From: Stromatinia cepivora
Lineage: Eukaryota > Ascomycota > Leotiomycetes > Helotiales > Sclerotiniaceae
Length of the DNA stretch: 64,000 bases
Direction: 5' to 3'
NCBI GenBank assembly: GCA_014898415.1
Contig: RCTD01000003.1
Span: forward strand, 1,488,001 to 1,552,000
Shown: positions 33,891-46,600 of the stretch, piece after piece
Position numbering within the stretch: the stretch's first letter is position 1
Layout: every line of letters begins with the position of its first letter
The notes under the pieces: model-generated
Database searches by the model: none
What the model saw: only the letters and a program-made list of their open reading frames with translations
What the model was told of the DNA's origin: nothing
Made by a program: the position numbers and the translations under genes

Positions 33891-34952
33891 ATGGGTGTCC
33901 CGTTTGATTATGCGCCAGATAGGCCTGAACATATCGATGCTATCCTCAACGGACTCGATCGTTACAATCCCGAAACGACCAACATCTTTCAAGAATACGT
34001 GACGCTGCAGTGTGAGGAGAAGACTTATGATTGTTATGCCAATTTAGCGCTTTTGAAGCTGTGAGTTGGGATCTTCTATATTGTTTACTTGTTTGCTTTT
34101 TTTGTGGGGTGGGAAAGTGAGGGGAAAAGAGCAGGAGTTCAATGCTCTTTCTCGACTCACAATCTCAACAACTGTCCCCAAGCTCGAGAACGAGAAGAAT
34201 TATGTCTATATGATGAATGAACGTTTAACGTTCCCTATTACCTGAAACTTTGGAGAATGAATCCCTCCATCTCATGAAGTTTATTATTAGCTCTATCTGA
34301 AAGACAAGATACATATCAATTTTCAATCCGTCACCAAAAATTTCAAGTGGAACATAGAACTAATGTATCAACGCAAAACCACAGTTATCAATTTAACCCC
34401 CACCTCACCAAAGACGAAACCATAACCAACATCCTCGTCAAATCCCTCACCGTCTTCCCCTCCCCAGACTTCAGCCTCGCTCTCCACCTCCTCCCACCCC
34501 ATATCCTCACACCTATCTCTTCCTCCTCTGCCCTCCCCGCCGCAGGCGATGCCCCTCTCTCCGAAGCCGTACAAAAACTCGCCATCCTCAACACCCTCCT
34601 CTCCTCAGCAAACTACAGTCAATTCTGGTCGACCCTCGACTCCGACGATTTGTACGCTGATCTCATCGCCGACGTAAGCGGTTTTGAAGAACTGATCCGC
34701 ATCCGCATCGCCTCCACCATTTCCCAATCCGTGCGCGAGATCCCCAGTTCCGAGTTAGAGAATTGGCTCGGAATGAATGGTGAAGCGTTTGAGAAATTCA
34801 TCAAGGAGGTGTGTGGATGGACTATAGAAAATGGCAGTGTCATTGTGCCATTAAACAAAGAGAATGAGGCCAAGGGAACCGTGGTTCGGGAAAATGTCAA
34901 GATGGAGCAATTCTCGAGGGTAATTAGGAGAGCTTATGAACAACCTGCTTAG
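33891..34952 (+). CDS. EIF3K: Eukaryotic translation initiation factor 3 subunit K
   Basis: Subunit of the eIF3 complex that binds the 40S ribosome during initiation; the K and L subunits form a peripheral pair. Exons 33891-34060 and 34385-34952 join in frame to 245 aa, the usual length. The start [19 protein letters not shown] and the junction ALLKLYQFNPHL are recognisably eIF3k. The PCI/CSN8-type helical region covers roughly residues 45-215, ending [16 protein letters not shown]. The single intron is long (324 nt), unlike most here. It converges on TSR4 with a 351-bp gap. Confidence 0.95.
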
Positions 34953-35303
34953 GTGCGCGCGGTGCGGTATTATGAGGTATGCTTGTATGCAAAGGGATAA
35001 TGGGTTGGAGGTTGGCGTTATATCAGGGTGTCCTTGAGGAACGGGAAAAGATGCCTACTCTTTAACTGTTTTTGCATCTCGCTCGATGACGACGATCTCG
35101 AGATGAGTGGCTGGCTTCTAGACGTCGCAGAGATAGTAGCAGCGTTGTGAAATTTTGCTTCACTTGTAGAATGCATGCGAAATCTTTTGCGAGTAGCCGA
35201 ATGAAATAAAAAAATCAAAGCCCCAACTATGCTTCATTTCTCATGTGGTATTCGCAATAAGTGACTATCTATTTATGACCCCTAAACAATCTCAACTCAT
35301 CCC
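34953..35303. other. Convergent intergenic region (eIF3k/TSR4)
   Basis: 351 bp holding both 3' flanks. A 66-codon minus-strand frame (35018-35218) is not supported. Nothing else is seen. Confidence 0.6.
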
Positions 35304-36691
35304 CTATTTTTTCCCACCCAATTCTTCCCACTGCACTCCCACCCATTCCTCCACATACCCCGTTTTCCCACTTTCCACCCACGTAGGCACACAATCCCTC
35401 TCACAAACGCCTACAATCACCGTTCCCCAATCCATTCCATCAAGACCCTTTTCCTCTCTCTCCAACTCCATAATCGCATGCGGAGTGACTTGTACCTCAA
35501 ATACTCTCCCCGCTCCACAATTCGCACAACGCGGTATTTTCCCATTCTCGCTTCCACTGGTAACTTTAACCTTCTCATTCCCCTTTCCGGTATCTGCGAA
35601 GATCTTTCCTACAGAATCGGTTTTGGAGTAGAGTAGTGGAGAACCGCGGAATTCATAACGGATTACTTGTTCGGGGTTCTGGGAGAGACGATCGGCGAAT
35701 TTTTGGAAGGTGGTATCGTGCGTCGATTCGAAGATCTCTTTGTCTTCTTTTCCGCCGGATGAAGAGTCGGGGGTGTCGTCGATTATTGTGGCTTGGGGGG
35801 GTGGAGGTAAGGGTTCTTTGTCGAGGGTTTCGTAGTCCGCGTCTACGAGGTAGTAGAGGGGGTATGAGGTTGGGATATTGGTGGTAGGCCAGGGTTCGTG
35901 TGGTGGAGGGGTTGGAGTTGCAGGGGATTGCGGGTTATTGAGGGAGAGAGCGGATGCGAAGGTTTTTGGGAGGGAATCCTTTTGGGTTTCTAATGATGTG
36001 GGTTCGGGGGATGGAGAAACAGAAGGATCTTGAGGGGGTTTGGCAGCGAGTTCAGAAGTGGGCAGACCGGCTGCTGTAAAGGGATTCGAAAATGTATTTC
36101 CTCCCGCTCCTGTAGAAAAGGGATTCGAGCCTGTCGCAAATGGATTTCCGGATGTTGAGGGTTTGGCTCCAAATAGACTCTCTCCTAGATTAACTGTTGG
36201 TTTTGTAGGTTCTGGCTTTGATTTCTCTTTTTCGGGTTCTTTTGCTCTTGGCTTGCTTGTAGATTCGGCAATTCGTGTACCGCGCAATGCGCGAATACTT
36301 CCTTCCTTCCTCCGACATGTTTTGCGGCGACAGGTTAGGATATAGAGACGACGTTCGTGGCCTGGAAAGTGAGAAGGGGAATCGGCGTTGAGTTGGAGGA
36401 TGAGGACCATGAGGTCATTGCAGACTTTGCATTTTGCGAGGGTTGCGGATGGAGGAGTGGTAGGATCGATCCAGGTCTGCGTTTTAGTGTTAGTTGTATT
36501 TGAGATATATATTGTGAGGAGAATGTTTTTCGGGGTTTGCGAAGAGAATTGGAGAGAATACTTACGGGTTCACCTCCTAAATAACTGATTGTGTCGTCTT
36601 GAGGTTCTTTCCCTGCATATCCAAGTAGAACATTTGTTTCTGTGTAATCTTCTTCTTCACCTCCGGATGAATCACTATCATATGGAGCCAT
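35304..36691 (-). CDS. TSR4: 20S rRNA accumulation protein 4 (PDCD2 family)
   Basis: Tsr4 is a dedicated chaperone that binds nascent ribosomal protein uS5 (Rps2) and is needed for 20S pre-rRNA processing. Exons 36691-36566 and 36476-35304 give 432 aa. The N-terminus is MAPYDSDSSGGEEED, then NVLLGYAG and YLGGEPTWID, the typical PDCD2 opening, with the 89-nt intron falling in GGEP/TWID. Cysteine pairs CKVCNDLM and, downstream, a CRRKTCRR segment follow. The middle is a low-complexity linker with FG/NPF-like repeats (NPFATGSNPFSTG). The C-terminal PDCD2 domain has QVIRYEFRGSPLLY, RCANCGAGRVFEVQVTP and VGVQWEELG. The ATG at 36691 is preferred over one further upstream because relatives start there. 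Confidence 0.93.
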
Positions 36692-37349
36692 TGTAGCAAA
36701 GATGGCCAACGAGTACAATAGGAATATACGAAGTAGAAAGTGGGAGTGTAAATGGATTTAGTGCTGGTTGCTTGAATGTATATGAATATCTTCCGTCGAT
36801 AATGTTGCCCCGCGATAACTTTTTTACCCCCCACCGAACTTTTTTTAAGCGAGTGAGTGTAAGGCTGAAGGTGGATCACTAGTAAAATGCTCGGGCCACA
36901 CATCAGCTCCCGGTGAGCTCTCACGCTCTGTATATTTTGACTATTCCCGGTGAGCTTTTTTATAGGCTTTGTCATACATAGGCTTTAATTAAAATTACTC
37001 CCGGTGAGTTCTTTTTATATTTCTAAAATTTCATACTCTTTTTTTACCTTGATAATTACAGCTTCCTGCATGAGAGTCGAAGCTTGCAATCTCATTGAGA
37101 AAATTTTGAAGTGGTTGCTCAGATTTCCCGAGCACTGAAGATGTTTCTAGATCATGAATTCTTCAATCACACACAATGTATGCACCAGAAAAAAATTGAT
37201 AGGTTAGATGTTCAATTGGTATCGTAAATATCGGTCAGAGGCCTTGTACTCTCTCTCTTACAATAGGATATTATTCAATACATGGGTATCATCTAAGATT
37301 TCGTATCTTTTTACATTGCACTTCCTAATAATATTTAAAGCGTCTTTCC
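36692..37349. other. Intergenic: TSR4 promoter region and UTP22 3' flank
   Basis: 658 bp between two minus-strand genes. It holds three copies of a TCCCGGTGAG element (36908-37008), described separately. No gene is supported. Confidence 0.6.
36908..37008 (-). promoter_or_regulatory. Triplicated CTCACCGGGA element upstream of TSR4
   Basis: The 10-mer CTCACCGGGA (minus strand) occurs at 37008-36999, 36954-36945 and 36917-36908. Two copies are preceded on that strand by TATAAAAA(A), so the repeated unit resembles a TATA box followed by a fixed GC-rich element. The block lies 217-317 nt upstream of the TSR4 start codon. It could be a promoter-proximal factor site or a decayed tandem duplication; no known factor is assigned. 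Confidence 0.4.
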
Positions 37350-40300
37350 TCAATGAATTTCTATCCTCGAGACCATGTCACCTCCCAAACGAGCAATCTC
37401 TGCCAATATCGCAGATTTATTGATTTCGACATTTTTGGCCTCTTCCTCCTCCCCACCTTTTTCTTCTAATGGCCTGGCCGCATATGCTAAGTTCACCTTG
37501 AACGCTCTTGGGACTGTCGTTTGCGGATTCCATAGCCCTCCAATGCGTGACATATCTGTTGCACCACTAAAGAAGACGATGCTTCCATTATATAGATTTT
37601 CTAGTTCCTCGCTGAACATTTGAAGGGGTCGATAGTCGACTTTGTCAATGCTCAATTCGGACTGCACTTCAAGGTTCTTGAAGCGATGTGAATCCTTTGT
37701 CTTCGAGATACCAGTGGCCTTAGGGTTCAAATGAATGACAAAGTTATAGTCATTAGTGGACGTAGCAAATAGTGCTCTGGCATCCAAATCTAAGCTTTGG
37801 TCCTTGACGGCTTTACAAGCTGATCGCGCAAGAGCCGTCATTCGTGCGGCTACCATTTTTGATGGCCCATTGTCAGTGAAAGCGGTTCCCGTTGTGTCAT
37901 GATTTGATGCTGCAAATAAAACGGTGCGATTCATGCCTGGATCAATTTTCCGCCATGCCTCAAGCCTTGTATTTATGCTGGAAACGTCCTTATCTGTCAT
38001 CGTACCGGTGAAGTCTACGATAAGCGGGGTTGATCGCCAATCCCACTTTGAAATAAAAAGTAAGGTTCGCAAAAATCCAGACATAGCACTCGATGGTGCC
38101 TTCCAGGGATAAGGTTGTAAAAAGACTCGAACCGCCAAAAGCTCGATAAGCTCGTCGCTGATATGGCTAGAAAGCATGTGGCGATCGAACCATTTTTTAA
38201 CAAGACGAACGGTTGGTGATAGAAGAGGGAATCGAGTACAATGGGTTGATATCGACTGCGTGTGTAATGGGAGCTGGATATTGAAGCGTTTATAGATAGA
38301 AAGTGCCGAAACTGCATCTTCTCGTGATCGATTATCACTGGACTTATCCTTGACTTGACGCTCGAGAAGTGTTTGTTCTCGTTCATTGTGAATTCGAAGA
38401 CGAAATGTGGCACCTGATGGATAGAATACATCCAAGAAAGCACAGTTTTGGAGTGGTTGATCCTCTTTCTCTATGCCGAGTCTTGTTGTTATGCTGTCAT
38501 TGGACTCAGCCAAAAGCTCGCCAATCTTAAGGAGGAAAGCGATTTTAGTTCTTTGAATGGCAACAACGTCATCTGGCCATCTACCAGATCCCTCGAATTG
38601 AATCAGCACATCTGCCGGGGTATGCAGGGGCTGTCTCGGTGCAAACAATGGAAGTCCAATCGACGAAGATCGCAGTTGAGGATCCACTGCAGAAAGTTGT
38701 TTCAATTGTAACGGTAAACTCTCCATATCCCTAATATCTTTTTCGAAAGAATTGTACGCCTCTCTGAGGACCTCGAAGGCTTTCGGGCTACTTCCGTACG
38801 AGGGCAGTATTTTCTCAAAACCCTCACCAATGAAGCTCAATCTTTTGCTTACCTCAGCTCCAAAGTGTCGCTTCGTAAGATAAGTGACGATGTCCTCGAA
38901 AATAGAATAAGTTGAGCCTGGTGACCATACTAAACTCTCAAGGATACTTCCATCTTTGAAACGTCTTAGCTCGGCCTTCTCACCCCAGAACCTCTGGAAT
39001 TTGGCTGCTCTTTTCTTATCTTCCGCTGGCGGACCATGGTCAACTAAACGACTGATATTTGCTGGGTCAAAAAGAACAGCAAGATTCAAAGTCTGGTCAT
39101 TATTTGTCGAGGGCCCCGAGTTTTTTATTGGCCAAGGGCTTGTTTCGATACCTTTAATATCCAACAGTTTGACCCTATCAGACAAGCCCTCCTTTAAGGT
39201 AGCGAACATACGATTCGCGAAGGTAGCAGTATGAATCTTATGATCACAACTAAACAAATCATCTTTTCGATGGGTATAGGAATGTTCACGACGCAGTCGT
39301 ACTTCTGCAGAATCTGATCGGCCTTTGTGATGAACGTCGCTTCGAATTGGTCAAAAGTAGAGTCATTGAGCATCGTTAATGAAGTTTTTGCTTCATCACG
39401 TAGTAATTCGTAAGAAAATGGAGTCGTTTTGTATAGAATGTTGACACCTCGTGGGCCATCGTAGAACATTGGCATGTCAGATTTTGCAGCTTGGAATTCT
39501 GATGCCTCGTAAAGCATTGGCTTTTTGGCTAGATCAGTAGTCGATAAATACTGTACCACAGCCTTGAACATTTGGTAACTGCTATATCCAGGGGATAAAA
39601 GGCTATGTCCTCTGGGGCCACCTCCTTTCAACAGCAGAGCTGTCAGGGCTGCCCACTCAAAGTGTCCGATCCCTCCCTGAGATATAGCACTGCCAAAACC
39701 CCTCTGTCGAAGCCAAATTCTGCCAAGCAGACACGCATCTTTGAAACCTCCGGATGTCTTGGATGCATTATGTAGGAGCTGGAGATACGATTCAAAGTTA
39801 CAATCTGCGCTCAACGACGAATTGTAGAATAGTGAGGGTTCCGCGGCAGGAGCGTCATTACCTGCTCCCTCCTTAGGGCGAATGGAGTTCTTCGTAGGGC
39901 GTAGCTTGGCTTCGGCAAAGAAACCTCGAGGAGCAGCAGGTATGATATGAACTTCAAATCGAGAATTTGTATCGATCTTTTTGTTAGCTTTCCATCGAGC
40001 TACTAAAATCGGATGTAAGCTGTTTCCGTTGAAAAATTCATATTCCAAAGACAAATCCGGCATTGAAGTCTGAAGTCCAGCTGCTATTGTTGCCAAATAG
40101 TACGCCCTCTTGTAAAAGTACCTATAATTAAGGTAGTCTTTCTCTTGGAAAACTGCCTTGGGCATGTTCACAATCATATCGACACACAAAGGCCTGTCAG
40201 ACTTAACCATAGTACCCAATGCATAACTCCCGACAACGTTGATTCCGGATGGTTTTGAATATATAAGTTTGTAGGCGGCATTATTATCGGGCTTAGGATC

Positions 40301-40785
40301 AGGAAAGGGAATGGCAATTTTGTGAGTTTTGGAGAACAATTTGATGGCATCAGGTATCTATACATCATATATCAGTGACTGGCATAGATAGACCAAGGGT
40401 TTAAGGCAGAGCTCACAGGGAGGGGCTCCCGATCTTCGATGCCTTCAATTACATTTTTAAGCTGGTGTAATGCGGATTTTATTCCGGCAGCGCGCTTCTC
40501 GTAGTTTGGTCGCACTTCGTTCAACAGCTCATCTATTTGAAGTTTGAACATGCTCGACTTATAAAGACCGCCCGCATATAACGCGGCATCTTGATCATCA
40601 TGTCGTCGTTTTGCGGGTGGATGTTTCGGTTTCGATTGAATCGCATCTACATCGTCTGATGAACTCTCTTCATCTGCGGAAGCATCCTCAGTTTCGCTGT
40701 TGTCTACCTGTGATTTTTGAGGTTTCGGCGCCTCATCATCACTCGTATGTTCCAACTTGCGTCGTTTTGTGGTAAGAGGAGCCAT
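37350..40785 (-). CDS. UTP22: U3 snoRNP protein Utp22 (Nrap), with apparent 1-nt frameshift
   Basis: Utp22/Nrap is a nucleolar component of the small-subunit processome (UTP-C group with Rrp7) required for 18S rRNA maturation. Exon 1 is 40785-40417, the intron 40416-40358 (59 nt), and the rest 40357-37350. The N-terminus is acidic/basic (KRRKLEHTSDDE). The Nrap nucleotidyltransferase-like blocks follow: NVVGSYALGTMVKSDRPLCVD, CLLGRIWLRQRGFG and FEWAALTALLLKGGG. The frame then breaks at an A4 run (plus-strand T4 at 39264-39267, about residue 486). Upstream frame reads VVNIPIPIEK; the downstream frame continues at DDLFSCDHKIHTATFA and runs to the stop. No GT-AG intron of suitable phase explains it. 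One extra base restores a ~1125-aa protein. A sequencing error, a strain-specific mutation or real frameshifting are all possible. Confidence 0.88.
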
Positions 40786-41063
40786 TCTGGTAATTATTGC
40801 TGTTGAGGAATCTTATCAGCCTTCTCTCCAAAAATTATATTTTTCCAAAAAAGTTGCGAAATGTCTTAGCCCTTCATACGCTATATTTAAGCTTAAATTT
40901 TAGAGTCCCCTGATCCTGGACCGCCGATAGCGGATAAGACATTGAATTGCACAATTATTACAAATGGGGATTCTTAAGTAAATTTACAAAACGGGCTTTC
41001 TACACCTGGGCACTTAATGATATATTTCACCATAACCAAATTTTCTTTAGATTAAAACTCAAA
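40786..41063. promoter_or_regulatory. Divergent promoter region, UTP22/cystathionine gamma-synthase
   Basis: 278 bp between two outward-facing start codons. AT-rich. It must contain both promoters; no known motif was recognised with confidence. Confidence 0.5.
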
Positions 41064-43055
41064 ATGTCTGTCATCGAACTTGGAGAGTCCGTACCTGCCT
41101 TGACACCACATGTAAGTACCTCAATTTTTATTGCAGCTGGGAAAAAGAGCGAAAAACTCTTTGTTGTGACTCAGTTGATATAATTTATTTATCTAATACT
41201 TTCTTAGGCCACGAGTGTTTCATTGCCAACATGGAAAGACAATGTTGGTTACGAAGAGGGTGACCAAAGGGTTGTGGGCAAAATGACCACTGGATATCCT
41301 CGGTCAGTTTATTTTAAGCTCCTCAACTCTCCTCAACTCTCTTCAATTACTTTGATCTGACTGACGTCTGTCTCGTGATTCAGATTCTTCATCCACAAAC
41401 TTATCGTCGCATTTGCCGATGACATTGTTAAAGCATTTGGCAATCAGAATGAACAGGCGATGCTCTTTCCATCGGCCAAGACTGCTAGGAGTTGTGTAGC
41501 GTTTATGCTTTCGAGAGATAAGTCCATATCTCTAAATCAACTCACCATGATCGATTTGGTCCTTGAGCATAATCAAGCATCATCGGAAATCCTCACTAAG
41601 ATTTCCCCTTCCATCTCTGCTGTTTTGTTTGCCAAAGAGTTGTTCCCTGTCGCGAAGCAATACTGGCAGCATTCTGGAGACGGTGTCTCGAGCAGAAGGG
41701 CTGAATTTTGCCACACTCTGTTCCAAGAAGGATTACTAGTGAAGAAGACAAACCCACCAAGTCCTCAGAATGGTGACAAGTTGTGCAAAGGTCCTAGAAG
41801 ATACCAGAAAGGCTCCATAGACAAGACACCTAGAAGTCAAAACAGCTCAAAAGCAGGCGATGGCCATAATTCCCCTATCTCGCCGATAAACTCCGAGGCT
41901 CGGGAAAGTTCGCAGTTTCTAGAGGAACGCTTTGGGCGAAATCTTGACGTTTCTTTTGTGGACAATGCAAGATCTGCAATTCGCCGTCGGATTACAGGTT
42001 CCTTAGTTGGTGAAGTCGATTTGTCCGAGACCCCGAGCACAGACATGACCTCCAATATGCGTGGAGTCGCTGAGCTTTCAGAGGATGATGTTTACCTTTA
42101 TCCTTGCGGCATGAACTCAATTTTCAATGCCCACCAGATGCTGTTAAAAACTAGGAGCTCTTTAAAAAGCGTATCTTTCGGCTTCCCGTACGTTGATACT
42201 CTTAAGATTCTGGAAAAGTTTGGCCCTGGTTGCACCTTTTACGGCAACGGTTCCTCCGAAGATTTAGATGATTTGGAAAGAAGATTGAAAGCAGGAGAAA
42301 AATATCTCGCACTATTTTGTGAATTTCCAGGGAACCCAATGCTGAATTGTCCGGATCTAAAACGAATCCGGGCGCTGGCCGACAAGTACGACTTCGCTGT
42401 GGTGGTTGATGAGACTATTGGAAATTTTATTAATGTCCATGTTCTACCATACGCGGACATAGTCGTAAGCAGTCTTACGAAAATATTCTCGGGAGAATGC
42501 AACGTCATGGGCGGAAGTGCCATCTTCAATACTAGTGGAAAATATTATCAATCCTTGAAGGCCGTAGCTAGAACAGAATACGAAGATAACTACTGGGCCG
42601 AAGATGTTATGTTCATGGAACGGAATAGCCGACACTTTGTATCTCGAATTGAAAAGATCAACGACAACGCCGAGGTCATCTGCGATATCCTTCGATCCCA
42701 TCCCTTGGTAAAGTCGGTTTACTACCCTAAATACAACGCGTCTAGAACTTTCTACGATGATTGTCGTACACCGAATGGAGGTTATGGTGGGCTTCTTTCA
42801 TTCACATTTAAGGAAATGCCTCAAGCGGTTGCATTTTATGATAAGATCGAAACTGCAAAAGGTCCAAGTCTGGGAACTAACTTCACATTGACTTCACCCT
42901 ATGTAATCTTAGCCCATTACCTGGAACTGGATTGGGCGGCACAATTTGGAGTACCTGCGGAACTCATTCGTATTAGTGTCGGTCTTGAGGATGCCAGTGA
43001 TTTGAAAGAGAGATTTGTGATGGCATTGAAAGCAGCAGAAGATTCAACTTCTTGA
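41064..43055 (+). CDS. STR2: Cystathionine gamma-synthase
   Basis: PLP enzyme of the Cys/Met metabolism family that makes cystathionine from cysteine and an acylated homoserine, in the cysteine-to-methionine direction of transsulfuration. Exons 41064-41111, 41208-41302 and 41384-43055 join in frame to 604 aa, in line with the large fungal Str2 form (yeast: 639). After an N-terminal extension typical of fungal Str2, the catalytic core shows [32 protein letters not shown], the PLP-phosphate/ring region [10 protein letters not shown], and the Schiff-base Lys in SSLTKIFSG (residue 414). The end [19 protein letters not shown] is the family C-terminus. Cystathionine beta-lyase and gamma-lyase are shorter and lack the extension. 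Introns are 96 and 81 nt. Confidence 0.93.
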
Positions 43056-43652
43056 TCATATGTAGCATCATTGAAGCTTAGCCTGCGAAGCATTTTAGAA
43101 GGCATTCGTTTTCAATAGTTTTTATGAGCCTATTCGTCAACGAAAGATATGTAGACAGAACAGGCTGGAATTAGAAGCTCTGAGATGATGCAATGAATGA
43201 ATAAATATTTACCATAGCAATGATTAGTACATCAGTGATTATTGAAGAATCGGTGATTTTTAAAAAAGGGAATTAGTCACCGGAAAGAACATGCCCAAGG
43301 TTATCCGGTAAAGTTAATCTTACACTAAGTTGGAGAACTAACAACCTGGAAGCCTTTGTTTGTCTGGGTAGTATTAAAACAACTTCAAAGCATCAAGTCC
43401 TAGGCATCGATAATCTTGACGAAAGAATCAATAGAATTTGTACGTTGTACATATTGATATTAATGTTCTATTATCATTCAACGAGATATGCCAGTTGGAA
43501 AGCTTGCTACCTAGGTAGATTCACTTACGGCGATTGTGGCTGATCAGGTGCCCTCGCGCGTCTGTCCTCACGTAATCTTTGTCGCGTCACCACCAAACGA
43601 TTTATTTGCGATTTGATCCTGATTTTCCGTCGGTGTAATCAAACAGCAAATC
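43056..43652. other. Intergenic: STR2 3' flank and SMC6 promoter
   Basis: 597 bp, AT-rich on the left, more GC-rich near the SMC6 start (TCGCGCGTCTG area around 43556). No gene is supported. Confidence 0.6.
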
Positions 43653-46600
43653 ATGGCTCCTCTAAAACGTGTAAGACACGAAGACGGGGATGTTATTGCC
43701 ACTGAGAGCACAAGCTCAGGCCTACGCCATGATAGTGTAAGTTATTTACTTTCGAATACTTACCACTAGCCTTTTGCGCTTTTGGCTATTGGCCATTGGC
43801 AGATGTCGTCTACCTTCAACCATACCTGCAGAATATTCTTTTATGCTAAAGATGCTGATGCCTTATTCTAGCAACGAAAACGCGCCAAAATCTCGAACGG
43901 TCAATCCTCCTCGAGATCTTTACAACCCCGCGACGACAGCTCCTCTTCCTCCGAAGATAGCAGCGATGATGGTAACGACAACAACGACGCGAACGAGGAT
44001 GACGATGATGAAGAAATGGCCCAACCTCCTGGAACTCAGTATGAAATACTTCGTGATGCTGGGTTCAAACATTTGGAACACGCCGATGATGACGATCGCA
44101 TTGCTACGCAGCAATTCCTTGCCAAAAATCAGATGATTGGTGACAACCACGCTGCCGATAATTCCATCATAGAAGAAATTCAATGCATGAACTTCATGAA
44201 CCATGAGAACCTTAAAGTTGTGTTAGGGCCACTCATCAATTTCGTTGTTGGGGAAAATGGAGCTGGGAAGAGTGCAGTTTTGACTGGCATCACACTATGT
44301 TTGGGAGGAAAGCCCAGTGCTACGAATCGCGGAAGTAGTATGAAAAGCTTGATTAAAACAGGAACTGATCGAGGGATTCTTGTTGTCAAATTAAAAAATC
44401 AGGGCCCGGACGCCTATCAGCCGGAAATATACGGAAAGTCGATCACTGTCGAACGACATTTCTCGAGGATGGGTGGTAGCAGCTATAAATTGAAGAACGC
44501 AGCTGGTACCGTTATTTCTACCAAGAAGGGTGACATGGACGATATCGTGGAGTATTTCCAACTTCAAGTCGATAATCCAATGAATATTCTTACTCAAGAC
44601 GAGGCGAAAAGTTTCATCACAAACTCCACACCATCGCAGAAGTTCGACTTTTTCAGGAAAGGTACACAACTTGAACAACTTGACAATGATTACAAGCTTG
44701 TTTCCGAAAGCTGTGATCAGATCGAAGCTATTCTTGAAGACAGCATCGATGACCTTAAGGCATTGGAAAAACAGGATGAGGATGCGGAGGCGAAGAAGAA
44801 GATTTATGATCAGCATCAGGATATGAGAGTGGAGAGAAGACTTCTCAGAAACCAATTGACATGGTGCCAGGTTGACCAGCAAGAGAGTGAGCTGGAGAAG
44901 CGCAAAAGGACAGTCCTGGACACACAGCGAAAAATTGAGGAAAAGGAAACGATTGTGGACGAGAAAGATCAAGCTTATCAGGCATTCGATTCCTCAGTAG
45001 AACGAGCTCTTGAAAAGGCCAGAATTCTTGGAGATGAGCTTGCTCCAATGAAAGAAGAAGAGCAAGAAGCCAAATCAAAGGCTGAGGAGGCAGATTCGGA
45101 GATTAAAAGACTTCATCAGGAACACAAGGATAGTCAAGCAGAGCTCAAACAAGCGAAGAAAAAAGCTCATAGCATACAGGTGGAAATTGATGCCGAGCAG
45201 CAGCGCATAGAGGATGCCAATGGCGGATCTCTCAACCGAAAATTCGCAGAAATTGAATCAGCCAAGACTGAAGCTGTGCAAGCCAGAGCCGAACTAGAGA
45301 GAAGCCACGGAGAGTTGCACAGATTGACAGAGCAGAGTCAACTTTCTAGGAGTGCACTTGAAAAAGAGCAAGGTCCTTGGGCTGCAAAGAAAAAGGAAGT
45401 GGAGAACTGTAGAAACAGACTGAGAGAAATGCAAAATGAACGCCCGGATCCGATGCTTGGCTTTGACCGCAAAGTGCCAGAGCTGCTCCGGAGGATACAG
45501 CAAGATCGAGGATTTATTCATAAGCCTGTGGGTCCTATTGGTCTTCATGTGAAACTTCGCGATCCCAAGTGGTCTGATATTCTCGAGGTGACTTTTGGCA
45601 ATGCTTTGAACGGTTTTGTCGTTACCAACAAATCGGACCAGGTCAAGTTACAGAAGATGGTATCTGCAATGAGCATACCCCGGACTCAAATCTACATTAC
45701 GAATCCCCAACCCATTGACACCACAAACAACGAACCCGATCAACACTTCATGACTATCTTGAGAATGTTGGATATCAACAGTGAGATAGTGAGAAACACA
45801 TTGATCATAAACCAAGCGATAGAGCAAGTATTATTGGTAGATGATCTGAAGGAAGCAGGACGGATTATGGAACCTAGGTCCAAGCCAGCGCATGTTAGAC
45901 ATTGCTACACTCCCAATCCACAAAGAAGAGGCTGGGGTATTCGATTGTACTTGAATGGCCCTAATTATCAAAACAGTGCACAGGAGTTCGTCAGACCCTA
46001 CGGGTATCCACCTCGCATGAATACTGATGGTGAACGCCGTATCGTTTTACAACAGGAAACTTTGAAGCAATTTCAAGATGAAGAGTCGAGGCTTGCAAAC
46101 AATTGCCGCACATTACAACATCGTGCTCAAGAGGCAGAGAGGGCAATCCAACAGCACAAGGTTGCCCAAGGCAAATTGAAGATTCGTGTACAGAAGGCCG
46201 AAGAACGTGTCGAGTCATTGGAAACTGAACTTAGCAACCTTAACATAGAGGATGGGTTTTTGGACTCGCTCAAGAGACAGTTAGAGGAAGCGAACGGTCA
46301 CGTAGCACATTACGAAAACGCTTATGGCGCTACTGGCCTTGCAAGGGCGGAGTACAACACAAAGGCTCTTGAACAGAAGAACACCTACAAAGCCGCTAAA
46401 AAACGTGTTGAGAGTCATGAGAAGCTGATTGCCGATGCAAATCAGAAGGTCAAAGCTAAAGAACAGGCACGTACTCTAGCTCTGGGAGAAAAGAATACCG
46501 CTATTGCGCAAGTTGATGAATACAAGGATTTGAAGAAGGAAGCAGAGTCTAAGCTCGCGGAAACAGAAGCTCTAGTGGAACAATTCATTGCATCGGCAAC

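Noticed and set aside
39209..39290. A micro-intron to explain the UTP22 frame change
   Set aside because: The 43-nt GTCGTG...TTTAG option has the wrong phase and meets a TGA. A longer option starting at GTTCATC would delete conserved sequence.
41837..42055. Antisense frames inside STR2, SMC6, SGD1 and LPD1
   Set aside because: All overlap strongly supported coding exons and have shadow-type composition.
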